Assembly: GCF_003264115.1 (NCBI RefSeq)
Contig: NZ_CP021912.1
Span: forward strand, 2,215,001 to 2,279,000
From: Erythrobacter sp. KY5
Lineage (GTDB): Bacteria; Pseudomonadota; Alphaproteobacteria; Sphingomonadales; Sphingomonadaceae
Reading direction: 5' to 3'
DNA length: 64,000 bases
Position numbers and translations under genes: made by a program. Shown here piece after piece: positions 63,689 to 64,000 of this stretch (its first letter is position 1; each line of letters starts with the position of its first letter). The notes beneath the pieces are model-generated. The model ran no database searches. It was not told where the DNA came from and saw only the letters and a list, made by a program, of their open reading frames with translations.

Positions 63689-64000
63689 ATGATCTCAACC
63701 TGGACAGCCTCTCTACCCGGCGGCAAAACCTCCGAGGAGATGCTGGTCAGTCTGGATCAGGGGCGCGCGAGACGGGTGCTTATCGTGCCTGCATGGTTTG
63801 ACGAGGCCAACAAGCTGCGGCGGTTCACAATAGAGACGATGCGAGCGCTGGATGAGGACGGCGTTGACTCTTTTTTGCCCGATCTACCCGGCACAAATGA
63901 GAGCCTCGTTCCTTTGGAAAATCAGTCGATCGCGAGTTGGCAATCGGCTGCAAGGGACGTTTCGGAGCAAGTGGGAGCCACTCATGTTCTGGCGATCCGC
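63689..64000 (+). CDS. Alpha/beta-hydrolase-like protein, N-terminal part (runs off the window)
   Basis: From the ATG at 63689, 24 bases after the ACP stop, 104 codons remain open to the window edge. The translation shows a strand RRVLIVPAWFDEANKLRRF, then a helix, then DSFLPDLPGTNESL, which resembles the first strands and the DLPG-type turn of alpha/beta hydrolases. The nucleophile elbow would lie beyond the end. XrtA loci commonly carry two hydrolase genes at this place, so this is probably one of them, but which one cannot be told. Confidence 0.68.
   Translation, partial: MISTWTASLPGGKTSEEMLVSLDQGRARRVLIVPAWFDEANKLRRFTIETMRALDEDGVDSFLPDLPGTNESLVPLENQSIASWQSAARDVSEQVGATHVLAIR

Noticed and set aside
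1..64000. CRISPR arrays, tRNA or rRNA genes, insertion sequences or prophage
   Set aside because: No regularly spaced direct repeats, cloverleaf sequences, transposase-like proteins or terminal inverted repeats were noticed in any gap; gaps are short and mostly explained by promoters.

Overview
The window (about 60% G+C, dense gene packing, many ATGA/TGATG stop-start overlaps) looks like a chromosome of an alphaproteobacterium of the Sphingomonadales, most likely Erythrobacteraceae. The grounds are the gene order nuoA-N / birA / coaX / rnj / DUF1467, the fabA-fabB-fabI unit, an RNase E with an acidic/basic insert in its S1 domain, and a canonical exosortase A (XrtA/PEP-CTERM) exopolysaccharide locus. 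I assigned this from protein resemblance only; no 16S rRNA or tRNA gene is visible. I saw no insertion sequence, phage gene, CRISPR array or tRNA.

Region 1 (1-3.5 kb): the N-terminal part of a nucleotidyltransferase-like protein, a degenerate Hpt-domain protein lacking the phosphorylatable histidine, and a divergent 859-residue membrane-anchored coiled-coil protein. Region 2 (3.5-22.2 kb, all minus strand): one apparent operon of 21 genes. It runs nuoA-B-C-D-E, two tiny membrane proteins, nuoF, a third tiny membrane protein, nuoG-H-I-J-K-L-M-N, then biotin ligase, type III pantothenate kinase, ribonuclease J and a DUF1467 membrane protein. Together these encode the full 14-subunit proton-pumping NADH dehydrogenase plus housekeeping genes.

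Region 3 (22.3-37 kb): an exported beta-propeller-like protein, an aldehyde dehydrogenase diverging from a thiolase across a palindrome-rich spacer, an SH3 protein, a D-2-hydroxyacid dehydrogenase, the fabA-fabB-fabI-GNAT fatty-acid unit, and the run amidase - PBP1A - peroxiredoxin - release factor 2 - lipobox-bearing methyltransferase. Region 4 (37-46 kb): RNase E with a long structured leader and a strong terminator, a methyltransferase, an ATP-grasp enzyme, an SDR, an sdhB without its partner genes, a thioesterase and zapE.

Region 5 (46-64 kb): a crotonase-fold protein with both catalytic glutamates of the DSF signal synthase RpfF lies directly downstream of the XrtA locus. That locus reads, from its promoter: export lipoprotein, chain-length determinant, tyrosine kinase, outer-membrane protein, ATPase, deacetylase, FemAB protein, glycosyltransferase, exosortase A, amidotransferase. 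Next to it lie a PLP decarboxylase and an AMP-forming ligase, and diverging from them an N-acyltransferase, an acyl carrier protein and a truncated alpha/beta-hydrolase-like gene. The XrtA core should make and export a polysaccharide and process PEP-CTERM proteins. The ligase/ACP/decarboxylase group looks like an unresolved small-molecule or polymer-decoration pathway and is the most open question here. No PEP-CTERM substrate, polymerase, flippase or initiating sugar transferase is in the window.
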